From assembly GCA_008931825.1 (NCBI GenBank), contig QXVZ01005142.1, positions 1 through 64,000 on the forward strand: 64,000 nucleotides of DNA, given 5' to 3'. A program made the position numbers and the translations under genes. The notes under the pieces are model-generated. The model did not search any database, was not told the DNA's origin, and saw only the letters and a list, made by a program, of their open reading frames with translations. Source of the DNA: Phallusia fumigata. Lineage: Eukaryota; Chordata; Ascidiacea; Phlebobranchia; Ascidiidae. Shown here piece after piece: positions 59,302 through 64,000 of this stretch (its first letter is position 1; every line of letters starts with the position of its first letter).

Positions 59302-59988
59302 CTCGATTTTTTTAATGAGAACAACCCCCAAATATCGACTAGAAAAAATCATAGACTGTGTAACAGGACATGAGCAGTTTTTGTGACCGTATTTGTATTT
59401 GAAAATCAACATGTGTAATAAAGTATGATAACATCACACTTTGTAACAAATTTTTCTCATAAATATGGGTACAGTGGATAATTTGTTTCAAAATATTGAC
59501 AATTACCCTAAATTATGCACACAAGTGTGTACATTTTTAGACAAAATTTCTGTGAAGTTTACAAGAATATTTTATTTCAAGATTTGTATTAGCCAATTGC
59601 ATAGGAAATAGCAAATAATGCCATAAAAATGCTTTATTACTTTATTATTTTAGGCGTCCTATCTTTAAGTAGGGTATAGATACGACCTTGCTAACCTTTG
59701 ATACCAAATTTCGCAAATACTGTTTAAACAAGCTGCTGATCGGAAAATTTTCCCAGGCGAAAAATGGGTTCTGGCGCCAGTCAGGTTACTCAGTCACCAA
59801 AAGCAAACGAATAAGCAATATTTCACAATCTCGTCAAGTCAGCACAAAAAAACTTTTAAACAGACAATACCAATTTAACTCCAACAAACCAACGGCAGCG
59901 AACGAAACCCGTTTCCTACAAATCCTGTGGATTTTCGTGATCAGCTGACTAATCAAGCAAATCATGTGATTGGAAAAATTGCTTTGTA

Positions 59989-60002
59989 ATATGACGTCAT
60001 AT
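59989..60002. promoter_or_regulatory. CREB/ATF-type palindrome
   Basis: ATATGACGTCATAT is a perfect 14-bp palindrome around TGACGTCA, about 200 bases upstream of the AHCY TATA box. Confidence 0.45.
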
Positions 60003-60183
60003 ACACGAATCAAAATATATTGGTTTTGCAAACAAAAGTATAATTCAAGGCTAAAAATTATAATTAAGAAGTTAAATATTATTTACAATAAAATTAGTTA
60101 CAATTCAAAAAAAAAATATTTTTTTTAAATGTCCCAGTTTAAAAAATATGCCCTATTACGTTACGGTTGGCTGCGTTCGCGCG

Positions 60184-60190
60184 TATATAA
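60184..60190 (+). promoter_or_regulatory. AHCY: TATA box of AHCY
   Basis: TATATAA in a GC-rich setting (GCGTATATAACAGCGCG), 113 bases before the start codon. An initiator-like CTCACT lies about 30 bases downstream (near 60214), giving a predicted 5' UTR of roughly 90 bases. Confidence 0.65.
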
Positions 60191-60302
60191 CAGCGCGTTC
60201 CCATGTGTTCGGCCTCACTCAGTTTTTACCCATCCAGCTGTGGTTTGTGTGAATTTGAACTGTTGCTCGTTAAATTCGATTGTATACATCTTAACGTAAA
60301 AA

Positions 60303-63019
<2,717 letters not shown>

Positions 63020-64000
63020 GACTTTATGTGGGGACTGTGGTGATAGTTTAAAGAAAATCAAGTGCAAATACTAATAATTTCTGCAGTGACCTAAAAATCA
63101 ATTTTCTGGTAGATAATGTTCTTGTCAATGCTACTGTGTACATTGCTGTCCAATAATAATGTGCATTTTATGTGTGATTCTTTATTATGTGACAACATAA
63201 AGTGAAAGGAATTTAGTCAATTTTGGTAGATCTTCTTGCACCAGAAGAAACAACATGAAAATAAACAATTTTAAATGGCAACTTAAATTCAGTGACACAT
63301 ATATCAGAGGGTAACCAATACAAAAAACATGTTTGTAAATTAATTACTTAGATCTAAAGCCGTTAAAAGAAAATAAATAAAAGAAAGTTATTCTCCCCTG
63401 AAGCACAGTTTAAAGAAACCAAGCATAAAAAAACATTAGATATTTGAGATGTTGGTGAAACAAACAATGCACTGACGAGTAGGTTATCTATGGCAGCTTG
63501 ATGAAGGGGAAATTGAGATTGCCACTTATGTTTTACTATTTTGAAACTTAGCATTTTAGCAGTTTGTTTAAAGCACACAGAAAAAAACACAACATTCAAA
63601 AAACGTTTTGGTTATACCAGGGCACCCTAATATTTCTAGTAATTTTTTTTGCTGATAAATGTATGCAATCATGGAATGTTATTGGAGAAAGTCATAACTT
63701 TTACAGTTAGATCTGGCAAATAAGTAATAATATATCACATCGACCAATTTGCCACAAACATCTTGCTTCCAAAGTAAAAATTGTCAGCTGCACATTTAAA
63801 ACATAATTTGTTTTCCATTCTTGGCTTAAGCTAAGTTAGGTCCACTCATCTTAAAAGCTACTCATCACAACCCAAATAAATGATTAACTAGAAGGGTGGC
63901 TTACCATATATGGGGGGGGGGGATACACTATTACCCGATATTAAAAGATGACATATTCCCACATTATATTACACTGGGTCTCAGTTACCTGCGCTATTTA
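63020..64000. other. AHCY 3' flank to the window end
   Basis: AHCY 3' UTR followed by AT-rich sequence. AATAAA at 63260-63265, about 240 bases after the stop, is the likely poly(A) signal. A run of about ten G lies near 63912. I saw no exon of a further gene. Confidence 0.5.

Larger units (their letters stand above)
59302..60302. promoter_or_regulatory. Divergent promoter region, ATP6V0D1 / AHCY
   Basis: The start codons of ATP6V0D1 (minus) and AHCY (plus) are 1 kb apart, head to head. The centre has a CCAAT box on the minus strand (59969-59973) and, 16 bases on, the 14-bp palindrome ATATGACGTCATAT (59989-60002) with a CREB/ATF core. No exon was seen. Shared control is inferred from position. 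Confidence 0.5.

Overview
The window reads as a compact, AT-rich, intron-rich animal genome, most likely an ascidian of the Ciona type. The genes have many short phase-consistent exons, introns of a few hundred bases, chordate-like protein sequences and small non-autonomous DNA transposons inside introns. I assembled every gene by hand from exon translations, GT/AG borders and phase continuity. Each complete model is an exact multiple of three and matches its family end to end, but none is checked against RNA.

Layout, left to right. (1) 130-2477, minus: elongation factor 1-beta (EEF1B2), four exons; its last exon lies off the left edge. (2) 3952-15609, minus: MLST8, the seven-WD40 subunit of TORC1 and TORC2, 8 exons, 323 aa. 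Its 8.5 kb sixth intron holds a complete ARF-type small GTPase gene on the opposite strand (10672-11905, 4 exons, 193 aa). (3) 17853-39076, minus: a K-Cl cotransporter of the SLC12A4-7 group, 24 common exons including one probable cassette, with three alternative 5' ends. Two of these encode an RFxV docking motif for SPAK/OSR1 kinases and the third does not. (4) 42537-54533, plus: a 23-exon, 1082-aa membrane protein not recognised by name. It is a zona pellucida (ZP) domain protein whose ZP-N half is interrupted by two tandem glycine-rich modules, each encoded by six exons with the same phases. (5) 55598-59301, minus: V-ATPase subunit d (ATP6V0D1), 7 exons, 353 aa. (6) 60303-63019, plus: S-adenosylhomocysteine hydrolase (AHCY), 9 exons, 437 aa, head to head with (5).

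EEF1B2, MLST8, the ARF, V-ATPase d and AHCY are housekeeping or trafficking genes; MLST8 and the V-ATPase both take part in lysosomal mTORC1 signalling, but nothing here shows that they are regulated together. KCC sets cell chloride and volume. The ZP-type protein is the least ordinary gene and the best candidate for something undescribed.

Repeats are small: hAT-like and other MITEs in introns, a 127-bp unit repeated four times across a splice acceptor, and a few 30-41 bp tandem duplications. I saw no rRNA gene, convincing tRNA, CRISPR array, LINE or virus-derived element.
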